From positions 32,341-96,340 of the forward strand of contig CAWJNN010000010.1 of assembly GCA_963844115.1 (NCBI GenBank): DNA of 64,000 nucleotides, in the 5' to 3' direction. The notes beneath the pieces were generated by a model. The model saw nothing but the letters and a program-made list of their open reading frames with translations. It had not been told where the DNA came from and ran no database searches. Shown here piece after piece: positions 1 to 9,905 of this stretch; positions within the stretch are counted from its first letter, which is position 1; every line of letters starts with the position of its first letter. Origin of the DNA: CS4-C045 sp963844115 (GTDB lineage Bacteria > Planctomycetota > Planctomycetia > Pirellulales > UBA7805). The translations under genes were made by a program, and so were the position numbers.

Positions 1-368
1 TGACCGGAGCAAGGGGGCGAGCGCGTCCCCTGAAAGCTTGGCTCCGCGAATCGGTCGTGGGATCGCCGTTAGGCGGTACAGCGATCGTCTTCGGTAACCC
101 AGGCCGGGGGGCCTGGCCCAACGAATCGCGGGTGCGATCTTCGCCGCGAGCTGCGGAATGGAATCGCTTTGCGAATGAAAGACAAGTGCTCGTTACCGCC
201 TGAGGGCGATACCACGAACCGACTTTCATTCTATTTGACTTATGTCAGTTCCGCCAACTTTGGGCTCGTTTGCTGCCAAATTTGTTTGCTAGCAGGCCGC
301 AGAAACGTCAGAGACACTACATCCCGACCCCAGTGACACGCTGGGATGGGCCGAAACCACTGCGTTCG
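1..368. other. Leading non-coding stretch upstream of argH
   Basis: I find no convincing gene here. There is a strong G+C hairpin at 99-116 (7-bp perfect stem CCAGGCC/GGCCTGG around a GGGG loop) that could be the terminator or a repeat downstream of a gene lying outside the window. The rest carries many short stops in all frames. The A+T-rich part just right of it belongs to the argH promoter region. Confidence 0.4.
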
Positions 369-397
369 TTGACACTTTGACGTAACCCTTTTAATAT
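369..397 (+). promoter_or_regulatory. Putative sigma-70-type promoter of argH
   Basis: An exact TTGACA (369-374) is followed after 17 nt by TAATAT (392-397), a 4/6 match to the -10 consensus inside an A+T-rich block. Transcription would start near 404, leaving a leader of about 43 nt before the chosen argH start at 447. The call rests on sequence match only. Confidence 0.45.
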
Positions 398-446
398 AAA
401 TATCTTGGCACGTTTTTTGGCTCGTGATAATCCCAGAGGTCCCACC

Positions 447-1841
447 GTGGCGACCCCATCTCGAAGCGGCGTATTCGACGGCACTGCAGATCCGCTTCTG
501 GAGCGGTTTGCCCAGAGTATTAGCGTCGATCAACGCCTTTTCGTTTACGACATTGAGGGATCTATCGTTCACGCGGAGATGTTGGCCAGTGTTGGCCTGA
601 TTAGTGACGAGGAATGCCAACAGATTAAGCAGGGCCTGGTCCAGATACGCCAAGAAATTGAGCAGGGACTATTCGAGTTCTCTGCAGCGCTGGAAGACAT
701 CCACATGCATGTCGAGAACGCCCTGATCGAGCGGTTGGGTGATGTGGGCCGTCGTCTGCACACGGCTCGCAGCCGAAACGATCAGGTTTCCACCGACCTG
801 CGAATGTGGGTTCGCGACGCCATCGACAAGATTGATCAAAGAATTGAGGCTCTTCAGAAAGCCTTTCATCGCCGCGCCGAAAACGACCGGCACGTCATTC
901 TGCCAGCCTACACTCACCTGCAGCGGGCCCAACCGGTCCTGGCCTCCCACTACTGGCTGGCCTATTGCGAAAAACTTGATCGCGATCGTCAGCGCCTGGC
1001 AGGCGCGGCGCAGGGCGAATGTATTGACCTTAGGGACCGGTGCGGCGGCGGGTACCTCGTTGCCGATCGATCGAGAGTACGTCCGCGCGCGACTTGGTTT
1101 TGATTCGCTGGCTGCGAACAGCCTGGATGCTTCCGGAGATCGCGACTTTGTTTTGGACTTCGCCTTCGCACTGGCCGTGACGGCTGGTCATTTGAGCGGA
1201 TGGGCGGAAGAGTGGATCCTGTGGTCCACGCAAGAATTCGGTTTCATCCGTCTACCGGAACACTTCTGTACCTGTTCGTCCATGATGCCACAGAAGATGA
1301 ACCCCGACGTTCTGGAATTGATCCGTGGTCGAGCGGCACGTGTTACCGGAAATGTGACCAGCCTGTTGGTTTTGGTCCAAGGACTGCCGCTCGCCTACAA
1401 CCGCGATCTTCAAGAGGACAAGCAACCGTTGTTCGATTCGTTCGACACGGTCGAAGCGTGCCTTGAAATTGCCGAACCGATTGTATCCCAGAGCGAACTG
1501 GATACGGATGCGATCAACAGTCGACTTGAAGCGGGCTACTTGGATGCCACAACCTTGATGGAACACTTCATTCAAAAAAGCCTGCCGCAACGAACCGCAC
1601 ACCACGCGGTGGGGACACTGGTCCGCAAAGCGATTGCAGCCAACATCGCGTTGCGTGATTTGCCGCTGGAGGACTTTCAAGCGGTTTACCCTGACGTTGA
1701 TCGGTCGGTTTACGACGTACTAGGTACGGCGCCGCCATCAGCGCGTTTGAAAGCTATGGTTCGACGTCGCCCGATCAGGTCGATCATCAGATTCAGCAGT
1801 GGGCAGAAAGGCTGAACGTTTCAAATTCCGAGTTACCCTGA
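447..1841 (+). CDS. argH: Argininosuccinate lyase (two frame changes)
   Basis: Cleaves argininosuccinate to arginine and fumarate, the last step of arginine synthesis, in the cytoplasm. The fumarase/aspartase-superfamily signature is clear: TARSRNDQVSTD near residue 110 and CSSMMPQKMNPD near residue 277, with the conserved C-terminal YGSTSPDQV. I chose GTG at 447 because it begins the family N-terminus (SRSGVFDG) and has AGAGG seven bases upstream; an in-frame TTG at 405 would add residues absent from the family. The frame changes near 1003-1010 (at GGCGCGGCGC) and near 1728-1737 (at GGCGCC); reading across both gives about 464 residues, the usual length. Because arginine synthesis is rarely dispensable, sequencing indels are more likely than a pseudogene. 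Confidence 0.93.
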
Positions 1842-1865
1842 ACTGGCTTTCGAAAAAACAAACCC

Positions 1866-4205
1866 ATGATGAACATCTCAGAATCTTCGGCGAAGAAATT
1901 GACTCCGGCACAGAACGTTCCGTTGTCTGGAGACTGGCGGCCATCCAACCATGTATTTTGGCTAGCTTGCACGGCACTGCTGATCGGTATGGTTCTGGTC
2001 GCCAACTCCCGACCGGTCGGCGCCCAGCCGGCGGAAGACGAGATCACCGCGGACGATGCGGAGGCCGCAGCAGCACCAGGGAAAGACGACGACCCGCTGG
2101 GCTTACGGGTTGAACGGCCGATCGTCGCGGCCATTCGCGAAGCAGATCCACAGGATCCGGCGAAATTAATCATCGCGATTGACCAGTTGCTTGAGCTAGG
2201 CGAGCAGACATTGGCCGAAGAATATGCCAATCGATTGGTTGGCTTGAATCTGAATGATCAGGCGCTGGTGGATACGGGCCTGAAAGTCGGACCGGTTCCT
2301 CTGCTGCGTCTTTCAACCGGCAGAGCCTTGACGGCAGAATCCCGTCAGCTGATGCGACGTATGCTGGATGCCGTGCGGGAGTTTCGCCGCGATGCAAATC
2401 GACTGGCCGAGCTGGCCGATCAAGCCGCACAATCGAGCGGCAGTGTGCGTCGGCATGCTATTGCCGATCTGCGCGCTGCGGGACCGACCAGTGTCCAGCC
2501 GTTGATCCGCCTGCTGGCGAAACGCGACAAGCCCCAGACTCACGTCTACCTGCGGGACGCCTTGGCACAGCTGGGCGAACAGGCGATCGATCCGCTGCTG
2601 GCTGTTTTGCAATCGAAGGACGACCACTTACAGCAGCAGGTACTATTAACGTTGGCTCGAATGCGGGCAGGACCGGCGATCTACGACGTCATGTGCCGTG
2701 TCGCGATGCCCGCCGGATCCGCCGGCTACCGCGACGCGGCAAATCGAGCGGCCATTGCCTTGCTGGACCGGATCCCGACAACGCACAGCGTGAAGCACAG
2801 CGTTTACCGAGTGGTTCATGACTACCTCACGGGCCAGCGAACGCTACCGGCAGACATCGACGACAATTCAGTCGTTTGGTACTGGCAAGACGACAAGCAC
2901 GAATTGATTCGGCTATCGGTTCCCAGGCACCACGCGGCGGCTGCTACCGCGGTTCGTCTGGCGGGGCAACTTTACGATGTCGACCGCAACGACACACGCC
3001 TGGCGCGCCTGTCGGCCCTCGCGCAGTTGAACTGGACCAAGTTGCACAAAGGATTGGACCAGGGGCTGCACCAACCGACGGCGAATCGAGTGCAACGCCT
3101 CGCGCGTGATGATTCGGCCGAATTCATCGAAGACGTGTTAGCGCTGGCGCTACGACGCAAGATCACACCCGCTGCGATCGGGGCCGTCGAAATGATAGCG
3201 GCGGAAGCCAACAAGGCCGCAAACGGCATCCCCGCCTTATTGAACCACAGCGGTCCATCGCCAACACCTCTGGCGCAGTGCCTGTCGCATCCCGATCGCC
3301 GGCTGCGGTTCGCCGCGCTGGAAGCGGCAATTGCCGCTCGACCGGAAACGTTATTCGCCGGCGCTAGCGGCATACCATCCGGTTTGAAGTTCTTTCTCAA
3401 TACGGGCCGCCTGCCACGGGCGATTATCGCTGACCCTCGACCCGCGCGTGCCCAGTTGTTGAGCGCCTTGCTGACGGAAATCGGCTGGGAGTCCGATATA
3501 TTTTACACCGGCCAGGCCATGGCGTGCGCCGCCGCCCGGCGCGCCGACTACGCCGTTGCTTTTGTCGCGCTGACGGTCGATCATCATGACTCCTGCGAAA
3601 CGCTGGCCACCCTACACGATGACGTACGGACCGCGGACTTGCCGGTCGGCCTGATCATCGAGGCCCATGACCGTCCAATCGCGGAACGCGTGACCGATCG
3701 ATTCGCGCTAACCGAAGCTTTTCTGGTACCACGCGATGCCCTTACCGCTCAGGAGCGACTTACCCGGTTAGTGATCCTGGCCGGGGATCGATTTGTACCG
3801 CACGAACGGCGAGTGAAAAACGCTGCCCGAGCCGCCGAACTGTTCGTCACCCTCAGCGACCGTCAAGCGGGATTGTTTGAATGGTCGGGCCTCGAAGAAA
3901 TTCTTGAACTCAGCTTGTACAACCCATCGTTTTCCGAGCCGGTCGCCAGGGCGCTTGGAAATTTGCGATCGCCCGCCGCGCAACGCGCCTTGGCCAACGC
4001 TGCGACCGCGGTGACGGCGCCGATCGCGCTGCGGCGGCACGCCGCAGCGGCATTTGCCACCAACGTCCAAAAGCATGGCATCGGCCTGACCATTGTGGAA
4101 ATACAACGCCTCGCCAAGTTTTACGACCAGCAGGCAGACACCGGGCCCGAGACCGAAGAAGTCATGTGGTCCCTGCTGGATACGCTGCAAAGCGTCACAA
4201 AATGA
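1866..4205 (+). CDS. Exported HEAT-repeat protein with receiver-like domain
   Basis: A 779-residue protein. Residues 30-52 form a hydrophobic segment followed by GAQPAED, which looks like a signal peptide with an AQ-type cleavage site. Residues ~165-260 hold HEAT/PBS-type repeats (for example VRRHAIADLRAAG, LRDALAQLGEQAIDPLL), and more appear at ~450-490 and 690-775. Residues ~519-641 resemble a response-regulator receiver fold (ADPRPARAQLLSALLTEIGW start, then alternating strands and helices), but the phospho-acceptor position reads Ala (YAVAFVAL) and the usual Lys-Pro reads VPR, so it would be a pseudo-receiver. The stop overlaps the start of the next gene as ATGA, implying translational coupling to the sigma-54 activator. 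The role is unknown; the receiver assignment is inference from fold pattern only. Confidence 0.75.
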   Translation: MMNISESSAKKLTPAQNVPLSGDWRPSNHVFWLACTALLIGMVLVANSRPVGAQPAEDEITADDAEAAAAPGKDDDPLGLRVERPIVAAIREADPQDPAKLIIAIDQLLELGEQTLAEEYANRLVGLNLNDQALVDTGLKVGPVPLLRLSTGRALTAESRQLMRRMLDAVREFRRDANRLAELADQAAQSSGSVRRHAIADLRAAGPTSVQPLIRLLAKRDKPQTHVYLRDALAQLGEQAIDPLLAVLQSKDDHLQQQVLLTLARMRAGPAIYDVMCRVAMPAGSAGYRDAANRAAIALLDRIPTTHSVKHSVYRVVHDYLTGQRTLPADIDDNSVVWYWQDDKHELIRLSVPRHHAAAATAVRLAGQLYDVDRNDTRLARLSALAQLNWTKLHKGLDQGLHQPTANRVQRLARDDSAEFIEDVLALALRRKITPAAIGAVEMIAAEANKAANGIPALLNHSGPSPTPLAQCLSHPDRRLRFAALEAAIAARPETLFAGASGIPSGLKFFLNTGRLPRAIIADPRPARAQLLSALLTEIGWESDIFYTGQAMACAAARRADYAVAFVALTVDHHDSCETLATLHDDVRTADLPVGLIIEAHDRPIAERVTDRFALTEAFLVPRDALTAQERLTRLVILAGDRFVPHERRVKNAARAAELFVTLSDRQAGLFEWSGLEEILELSLYNPSFSEPVARALGNLRSPAAQRALANAATAVTAPIALRRHAAAAFATNVQKHGIGLTIVEIQRLAKFYDQQADTGPETEEVMWSLLDTLQSVTK

Positions 4206-5251
4206 CCCCGCCCTCCGATATCCATTCCGACGTCTTGCCGCCGCTGCCGGATCTGATCGGTCGGGGCGTCGCCATGCAGGAAGTTTATCGCATCACGAAG
4301 AAAGTGGCGAGAACAAACGCGTCGGTCTTGCTGCTGGGTGAAACGGGGACTGGCAAGGAACTGATTGCCAAAGCGGTCCATCACCTGAGCCATCGCCGCA
4401 ACGGTCCGTTTGTGCGTGTCAACTGCGGCGCGCTGTCCGAAAGCCTGCTGGAAAGCGAGCTCTTTGGCCACGTCCGTGGCGCGTTCACCGGCGCGGTAGG
4501 GAACCGGGCTGGACGTTTCGAAGCGGCACATACCGGGACGATATTTCTGGACGAAATTAATTCCACCTCTCCCAAACTACAAGTCAAGCTGTTACGAGTT
4601 CTGCAAGAACGCGAATTCGAACGGGTCGGTGATACAGATACGATCCGCGTCGACACACGTGTCATTGCGGCTTCCAACCGAGACCTGATCCGCGAAATTG
4701 AATCGGACCGATTCCGGGAAGATCTCTTTTATCGCTTGAATGTTGTCCCAATCCGCATCCCCCCCCTGCGCGAACGACGCGAAGACATTTCAGAACTCGT
4801 CAGTCATTTCCTCAATCATTACAACGAACTGAATGACCGATTCGTGGTTCACATCCATTCCGACGCAATGCAACTCCTGCAGGAGTACCGCTGGCCCGGC
4901 AACGTGCGTGAACTGCAAAACTATTTAGAACGAGCGGTCGTTCTGGCGGACGGTGACGAACTGACTCCGGACCTGTTGCCCGACGACTTACATTCGTCCG
5001 AAGGTCCTCCGCGTCAGGGTCGTCGCGCCGACCTGGAATCGTTGGCGTGCGAATTGGTGCAGGAAGGTCTGGCGAGCGCGGGCGCTAACGACGACAATCT
5101 TCACGCACGGATCGTGAACCGTATCGAACGGGAATTGATCGCTCAAGTGATGGCTGGCTGTGATAACATCCAAGTAAAGGCAGCCAACAAGTTGGGTATT
5201 AACCGAAATACGTTGCACAAGAAGTTGAAGGAATATTCGCTCGAAAAGTAG
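4202..5251 (+). CDS. Sigma-54-dependent transcriptional activator (receiver-less)
   Basis: A bacterial enhancer-binding protein of 349 residues that would use ATP to remodel RNA polymerase-sigma54 at -24/-12 promoters. Visible are Walker A GETGTGKE (~res 45), the sigma-54 contact loop GAFTGA (~res 93), Walker B TIFLDEI (~res 113), the sensor region FREDLFYRLNVVPIRIPPLR (~res 170), and a C-terminal Fis-type helix-turn-helix (AANKLGINRNTLHKKLKEY). There is no N-terminal receiver, GAF or PAS domain; the AAA+ core begins almost at once. ATG 4202 overlaps the upstream TGA by four bases (ATGA), so this gene and the HEAT protein are translated together, and the missing sensory input could be supplied by that partner. 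The target regulon cannot be read from the window. Confidence 0.9.
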   Translation: MTPPSDIHSDVLPPLPDLIGRGVAMQEVYRITKKVARTNASVLLLGETGTGKELIAKAVHHLSHRRNGPFVRVNCGALSESLLESELFGHVRGAFTGAVGNRAGRFEAAHTGTIFLDEINSTSPKLQVKLLRVLQEREFERVGDTDTIRVDTRVIAASNRDLIREIESDRFREDLFYRLNVVPIRIPPLRERREDISELVSHFLNHYNELNDRFVVHIHSDAMQLLQEYRWPGNVRELQNYLERAVVLADGDELTPDLLPDDLHSSEGPPRQGRRADLESLACELVQEGLASAGANDDNLHARIVNRIERELIAQVMAGCDNIQVKAANKLGINRNTLHKKLKEYSLEK

Positions 5252-5331
5252 GGAACGCCGAACATCGAACGTCCAACGTTCAGACATCGAAAGTTTGTTA
5301 ACGCCACGCGAACTCGACTCTTGACTCGCCC

Positions 5332-6276
5332 ATGACTGGAATCTCCGTTACCTGTTTTGCTGCCAGTTACGCGGTGGCGTTGGCACTGGAAGTGTCGAGG
5401 CTGTTTTTCCGCAGCGGAGTGCGGGGTGCGCTGATGCTGGGTTTTGCCGGCGCGGGGCTGGTCGCTCATACGATTTTCCTCGGCCTTCGATTCGCGAGTT
5501 ATGAAAGCGGCCCCGTTTCCGGATGGTTTGATTGGTTTCTGTTGGCTGCCTGGCTTCTGACCGCGACGTATATCTACCTGACCTATTACCACCCCCAGAA
5601 TCCGATCGGTCTGTTCGTCCTGCCATTGGTCTTGATCCTGATTGCGGTTGGTTACGGGTTTCGTTCGGATACGACCTTCGCCGGCGGTGTGAGAGTGTGG
5701 GGACTGATCCATGGAATCTCGCTTCTGTTAGGCCTGGTCGTCGTGTTGATTGGTTTTGTCGCCGGTCTGATGTACCTGATCGAGGCTGCACGTCTGAAAC
5801 AGAAACGCCCACCCGGTCGTCGCTTTCGGCTGCCGAGCCTGGAGTGGGCCGAAAAAGTGAACGGCCGCACGATCGTTTTTTCGACAATCCTGCTGGGTCT
5901 GGGCGTCCTTTCCGGCCTGGCCATGAACGCCTTGAACCACCGGCAAGGGGATACCTCCCTACCCTGGACGGATCCGGTGGTGATGAGCAGCAGCTTGCTA
6001 TTGGCCTGGTTGATCGCGTCGACCGTCTTTAATTTCACCTACCGACCGGCGCGGCAAGGCCGGAAAGTGGTCTACTTGACGCTGGCCAGCATGGTCTTTT
6101 TGCTTTTGGCGCTGAGTATGATCCTGTTCGCTCCTTCCCAACATCCAACGCAGCGGGCCACGGGGGCACACGATGCGAAGGCATTCTCTGGCACGGTCCC
6201 TGTTCGCACGCGCGAACCAGTGACGGACCAATGCGCCCAGACAATCACTCCCGCGTGGCGAGGTCTACCGGGATGA
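5332..6276 (+). CDS. CcsA/HemX-like cytochrome c assembly membrane protein
   Basis: A 314-residue polytopic membrane protein with about eight hydrophobic helices and the WGLIHGISLLLG segment typical of the CcsA/CcmC/HemX family, which handles heme for cytochrome c maturation. I do not see a full tryptophan-rich WWD heme loop, so a HemX-like role in controlling HemA level or membrane heme handling is at least as likely as a true CcsA. The stop overlaps the hemA start as ATGA (6273-6276), a coupling often seen for hemX/ccsA with hemA. The last ~40 residues are soluble and not recognisable. Confidence 0.75.
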   Translation: MTGISVTCFAASYAVALALEVSRLFFRSGVRGALMLGFAGAGLVAHTIFLGLRFASYESGPVSGWFDWFLLAAWLLTATYIYLTYYHPQNPIGLFVLPLVLILIAVGYGFRSDTTFAGGVRVWGLIHGISLLLGLVVVLIGFVAGLMYLIEAARLKQKRPPGRRFRLPSLEWAEKVNGRTIVFSTILLGLGVLSGLAMNALNHRQGDTSLPWTDPVVMSSSLLLAWLIASTVFNFTYRPARQGRKVVYLTLASMVFLLLALSMILFAPSQHPTQRATGAHDAKAFSGTVPVRTREPVTDQCAQTITPAWRGLPG

Positions 6277-7547
6277 AAGTTCAATTGGTAGGCGTCAGCC
6301 ATCATTCAGCGCCGGTCGAGCTTCGGCAGCGTCTGGCATTTCGGCCCGATCAAGTTCCGGAAGCATTGGGCGGACTGCGCAGTCGTTTTCCCCAAACGGA
6401 AGCGGTCTTACTTTCGACCTGCAATCGCGTGGAAGTCTACACGGCGGCGGACGCCAACCGCGCCAGTCCCTCGCACCACGATGTCGTTCATTTCCTGGCA
6501 GATTTCCACCAGGTCGACGCGACCGATATTTTTGACGAACTGGTCGAGCGGACGGGGGAAGATGCCGTGCGTCATCTGTTTTACGTTGCGGCGAGCCTGG
6601 ACAGCATGGTATTGGGCGAAGCTCAGATCCTGGGACAGGTCAAACAGGCCTACGAACTGGCCAATCAAGCCGGCGCGACCGGGCCATGGACCCACAGCAT
6701 CTTCCAGTCGGCCCTCAAGGCGGCTCGGCGCGTGGCGTCCGAAACTGCCATCAACCGGCGTCGCACCAGCGTTCCTGGCGTGGCCGTCGCTGATTTCGCG
6801 AAGCAGATCTTCGAGCGATTCGACGACAAGGTGATCCTGGTGATCGGTGCCGGCGAAATGGCCGAGGAAACACTTCGCTATTTGCGGAACGAAGGGGCAC
6901 GCAATATATCGATCATCAACCGCACGCTGGAGACGGCACAGCAAGCGGCCGCGCGCTGGTCGGGTCGGGCAGTTCCCTGGGATCAGCTGGATCAGCATCT
7001 GATCGAAGCCGATTTGGTGATCGGCACGACCGGATCCGAACAGCCGATCATCACGTTGAAGGACTATCGCCGCATCGAATCGAGTCGTTACCAGCGGCCG
7101 CTGTGCATTCTGGATCTGGCCGTCCCCCGCGACTTCGAGCCGACGATCGGTGAATGTCTGGGCGTCTACCTGTATAGTATCGACGACCTGCAAGAAACTT
7201 GCCGTCGGAACCGCCTGGCTCGCGAAAAGGAATGGCCAGCCGCTGAATTGATCATCGAAGAGGAGGCAACCAGATTCATGGAAGAGCTAAATCACAAGGC
7301 CACCGCACCGACCATCCGCCGGTTGCGCGATTCGTGCGAAGTCTTGAAACAGCAAGAGATCGATCGGCTGTTTAACAAGCTGTCAGATTTAGACGAAGGA
7401 TCGCGCGACGAAATCCAAAAGACGTTCGACCGCTTTTTGAACAAGGTGCTGCACCCTCCGCTAGAATCGCTACGGGACGAAGCGCGTAGCGGCACTCCGC
7501 ATGGCCTGCTGGAAGCCCTCCGCCGTTTGTTTCAGCTGAAGGATTGA
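6273..7547 (+). CDS. hemA: Glutamyl-tRNA reductase
   Basis: Reduces glutamyl-tRNA(Glu) to glutamate-1-semialdehyde with NADPH, the first committed step of C5-pathway tetrapyrrole synthesis. About 424 residues, the family length. Seen: the N-terminal GVSHHSAPVELRQRLAF, the catalytic cysteine in LSTCNRVEVY, the tRNA-binding GEAQILGQVKQAY, the Rossmann motif VIGAGEMAEE (~res 190) and a C-terminal dimerisation helix. ATG 6273 is preferred over upstream in-frame codons because it starts the conserved MKVQLVGVSHHS and sits in an ATGA overlap with the preceding membrane protein, which indicates one transcription unit. No frame disturbance is seen. Confidence 0.96.
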   Translation: MKVQLVGVSHHSAPVELRQRLAFRPDQVPEALGGLRSRFPQTEAVLLSTCNRVEVYTAADANRASPSHHDVVHFLADFHQVDATDIFDELVERTGEDAVRHLFYVAASLDSMVLGEAQILGQVKQAYELANQAGATGPWTHSIFQSALKAARRVASETAINRRRTSVPGVAVADFAKQIFERFDDKVILVIGAGEMAEETLRYLRNEGARNISIINRTLETAQQAAARWSGRAVPWDQLDQHLIEADLVIGTTGSEQPIITLKDYRRIESSRYQRPLCILDLAVPRDFEPTIGECLGVYLYSIDDLQETCRRNRLAREKEWPAAELIIEEEATRFMEELNHKATAPTIRRLRDSCEVLKQQEIDRLFNKLSDLDEGSRDEIQKTFDRFLNKVLHPPLESLRDEARSGTPHGLLEALRRLFQLKD

Positions 7548-7565
7548 ACGGCGGAACTTCGACGT

Positions 7566-8069
7566 TTAGCGCAAGGGCGGCTTGCCCATCAATCGCCGCA
7601 GCAGACCGATTTGGCCCGCATGTAGCATTTCGTGTTTGGAACAAAAGTAGAGTGCTTCCAGCTTGGTCTTGAAGATCGGATGGGGATTGACCAACGGCGT
7701 GTCCAGATCGTCGCCTTCGTACTGCGGCACTTCGCGCACAACCGCATCAAACACCCGGTCCAACATCGCACGAATTTCTTCAGGGCCCGGGTAGGCCGAC
7801 GCGTTGTCCTCGGGCGTCGACCCCTTGGCGAACCGTCGCAGATCATTTTTGGAAATCAAATCCCAGTCGCCCGGCTGCAGGTTTCTGAGTCGTTCCAGGC
7901 AGAGCCGAAATTGGGCCATCGCCATGTGACCCACTTGCCATCCGATGTGGGTAACCCCTTCGCTGGGCATGCGAAACCAATCGCCCGGCTCTAGGTCTTC
8001 CAACAGCGACAGCGTATACTTCCGTGCATCCTTGATCTGCTGTAGCGGCAATTCCAGTGCTGGTAACAT
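7566..8069 (-). CDS. DinB-superfamily protein
   Basis: A four-helix-bundle DinB/YfiT-like protein of about 167 residues, a family of metal-dependent thiol S-transferases and hydrolases of mostly unknown substrate. The three-His metal site is suggested by HIGWQVGHMAMAQFR near residue 40 and HEMLHAGQIGLLRR near the C-terminus. I favour the ATG at 8069 (MLPALELPLQQIKDAR), which begins the first helix; an ATG at 8093 would share a CATG palindrome with the fhcA start on the other strand. No strong ribosome binding site decides. It converges with hemA, with stops 18 bases apart. Confidence 0.75.
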   Translation of the reverse strand: MLPALELPLQQIKDARKYTLSLLEDLEPGDWFRMPSEGVTHIGWQVGHMAMAQFRLCLERLRNLQPGDWDLISKNDLRRFAKGSTPEDNASAYPGPEEIRAMLDRVFDAVVREVPQYEGDDLDTPLVNPHPIFKTKLEALYFCSKHEMLHAGQIGLLRRLMGKPPLR

Positions 8070-8091
8070 AACGATTACTAATACCCAACTC

Positions 8092-9740
8092 ATGTTAAAA
8101 ATCCAAGGTGGCACGGTTTATGACCCGGCCAACGATATTAACGGTGAGGTTCGAGACCTCTGGATCGACGGCGACAAAATCGTCTCGGCGCCGACGGACC
8201 CTGACGTTAAACCGACGAAGACCATCGCTGCCGACGGCCTGGTCATCATGCCTGGCGGTATCGATATGCACTGTCATATCGCGGGTCCCAAGGTAAATAT
8301 CGCTCGCAAGATGCGACCGGAAGAAAAGCGGGCCGACAAGAAAATTCTCCGAACGGCGAACACGCACAGCGGCACGATGGGAAGCGCGCCCAGCACGTTC
8401 GCGACGGGCTATACCTACGCAGGTCTCGGTTATACAACCGCCTTCGATGCGGCCATTCCTCCGCTGGATGCGCGGCATGTCCACGAGGAGTTTGAAGATA
8501 CCCCCTGTTTGGATAAGGGCTTCTACGTCCTGGTTGGCAATAACCATTACGTCATGCAATCGATACAGGAAAAGGATCCGCAGCGGCTGCAGAACTTCCT
8601 GGGATGGTTGCTCAATGCGGCAAAAGGCTACGCGCCAAACTGGTCAATCCGGGCGGCGTCGAAGTCTGGAAACATCATCCTTCGGGCAACGTTTCCGGAC
8701 TGGACACACACGTCGATCATTTTGACGTGACACCTCGCCAGATCATCATGTCGGTTGCGCAAGCCGGAAACGCGCTGGGTTTGCCACATCCGGTGCATAT
8801 TCACTGCAATAACTTGGGCATGCCCGGCAATTGGACCACAACGCTGGAGACAATGAAGGCGCTAGAGGGCCATCGCGGCCATTTGACGCATATCCAGTTC
8901 CATAGTTACGGCGGCGGCGAAGGCGACGAGAACACGTTTAACTCGAAAGTTGCACCGCTGTGCGATTACCTGAACGAACACGACAATATTACGGTGGATG
9001 TCGGCCAGGTGATGTTTGGTGAAACGACCAGCATGACGGGCGATGGTCCCCTGGGCTATTACCTGGCAAACGTCTACGGCACCAAATGGTTCAGCGGCGA
9101 TACGGAAATGGAATCGGGTTGCGGCATCGCCCCAATCAAGTATCGGAACAAGAGCCTGGTGCATTCGATGCAGTGGGGCATCGGGCTCGACTGGTTTCTG
9201 ATGGTCCAGGATCCTTGGCGGCTGGCGATGAGCACCGATCATCCCAACGGCGCTTCGTTCCGGGCTTATCCGCAGATCATTAGACTCCTGATGGATCGCC
9301 ACTATCGCAAGGACATGTTGAAGGAATGTCATCCGGCGGTTCGCGAGCGTTGCAACTTCCCCGATATCGACCGCGAGTACACCCTGAACGAGATCGCCGT
9401 TATCACCCGCGCCGGTCCTGCCAGAATGTTGGGGCTGCCATTCAAGGGCCAGCTGGGTCCCGGCGCCGACGCGGATGTGACAATTTATACGCCGCACGAG
9501 AATAAAGAGATCATGTTCGAAGTGCCTCGCTACGTCATCAAGAGCGGCCAGATTGTCATCGAGGATACCGAACTGCGGCATGCTCCCGATGGCAGTACCT
9601 TGTTCGTCGGTACAAAACATGATCAAGACCGCGAGGCGGAGATCGGCGAGTGGTTCGAAAAATACTACTCGATCCGCTTTCGCAATTACCCGGTCTCGTC
9701 AGACTACATACAATCGCCCCGCGAGGTCGCCTGCAGTTAA
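8092..9740 (+). CDS. fhcA: Formyltransferase/hydrolase complex subunit A (frame change)
   Basis: Subunit A of the Fhc complex (homologue of formylmethanofuran dehydrogenase subunit A), a zinc amidohydrolase that releases formate from the formyl carrier in tetrahydromethanopterin-linked C1 oxidation. Seen: the N-terminal LKIQGGTVYDPAN, metal motif HCHIAGPKVN (~res 60), PVHIHCNNLG, LTHIQFHSYGGGEGDE, a long conserved stretch around GETTSMTGDGPLGYY, the STDHPNG aspartate region, and a C-terminal EKYYSIRFRNYPV. The frame changes near 8637-8641 (ACGCGCCA), where reading KGYAP then KLVNPGGVEVW restores a continuous ~549-residue family-length protein, so I take one gene with an indel. No fhcB or fhcD is next to it; fhcC lies 34 kb away. 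Confidence 0.92.
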
Positions 9741-9905
9741 CGGCAAAGGTGATTTAGCCACGGATGAAACCCGCGTGAATTGGTAGCTACATTCCTCGTG
9801 GTTCGCAGCAGCGGTGACACTGGTGTACGACAGTATTTGACGCGGATATAATCCAGTCTATCCTTTGGTCTTTTCAAATTTCTCGTCGTTAGCAGGCAAC
9901 TACAA

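Noticed and set aside
405..446. argH starting at TTG 405
   Set aside because: It would add 14 residues absent from the family; GTG 447 has a better ribosome binding site and begins at the conserved N-terminus.
1003..1841. argH and other frame-shifted genes as true pseudogenes
   Set aside because: The downstream frames stay fully conserved to the family C-terminus, which would not last after real inactivation; single indels at G+C-rich motifs are more likely errors.
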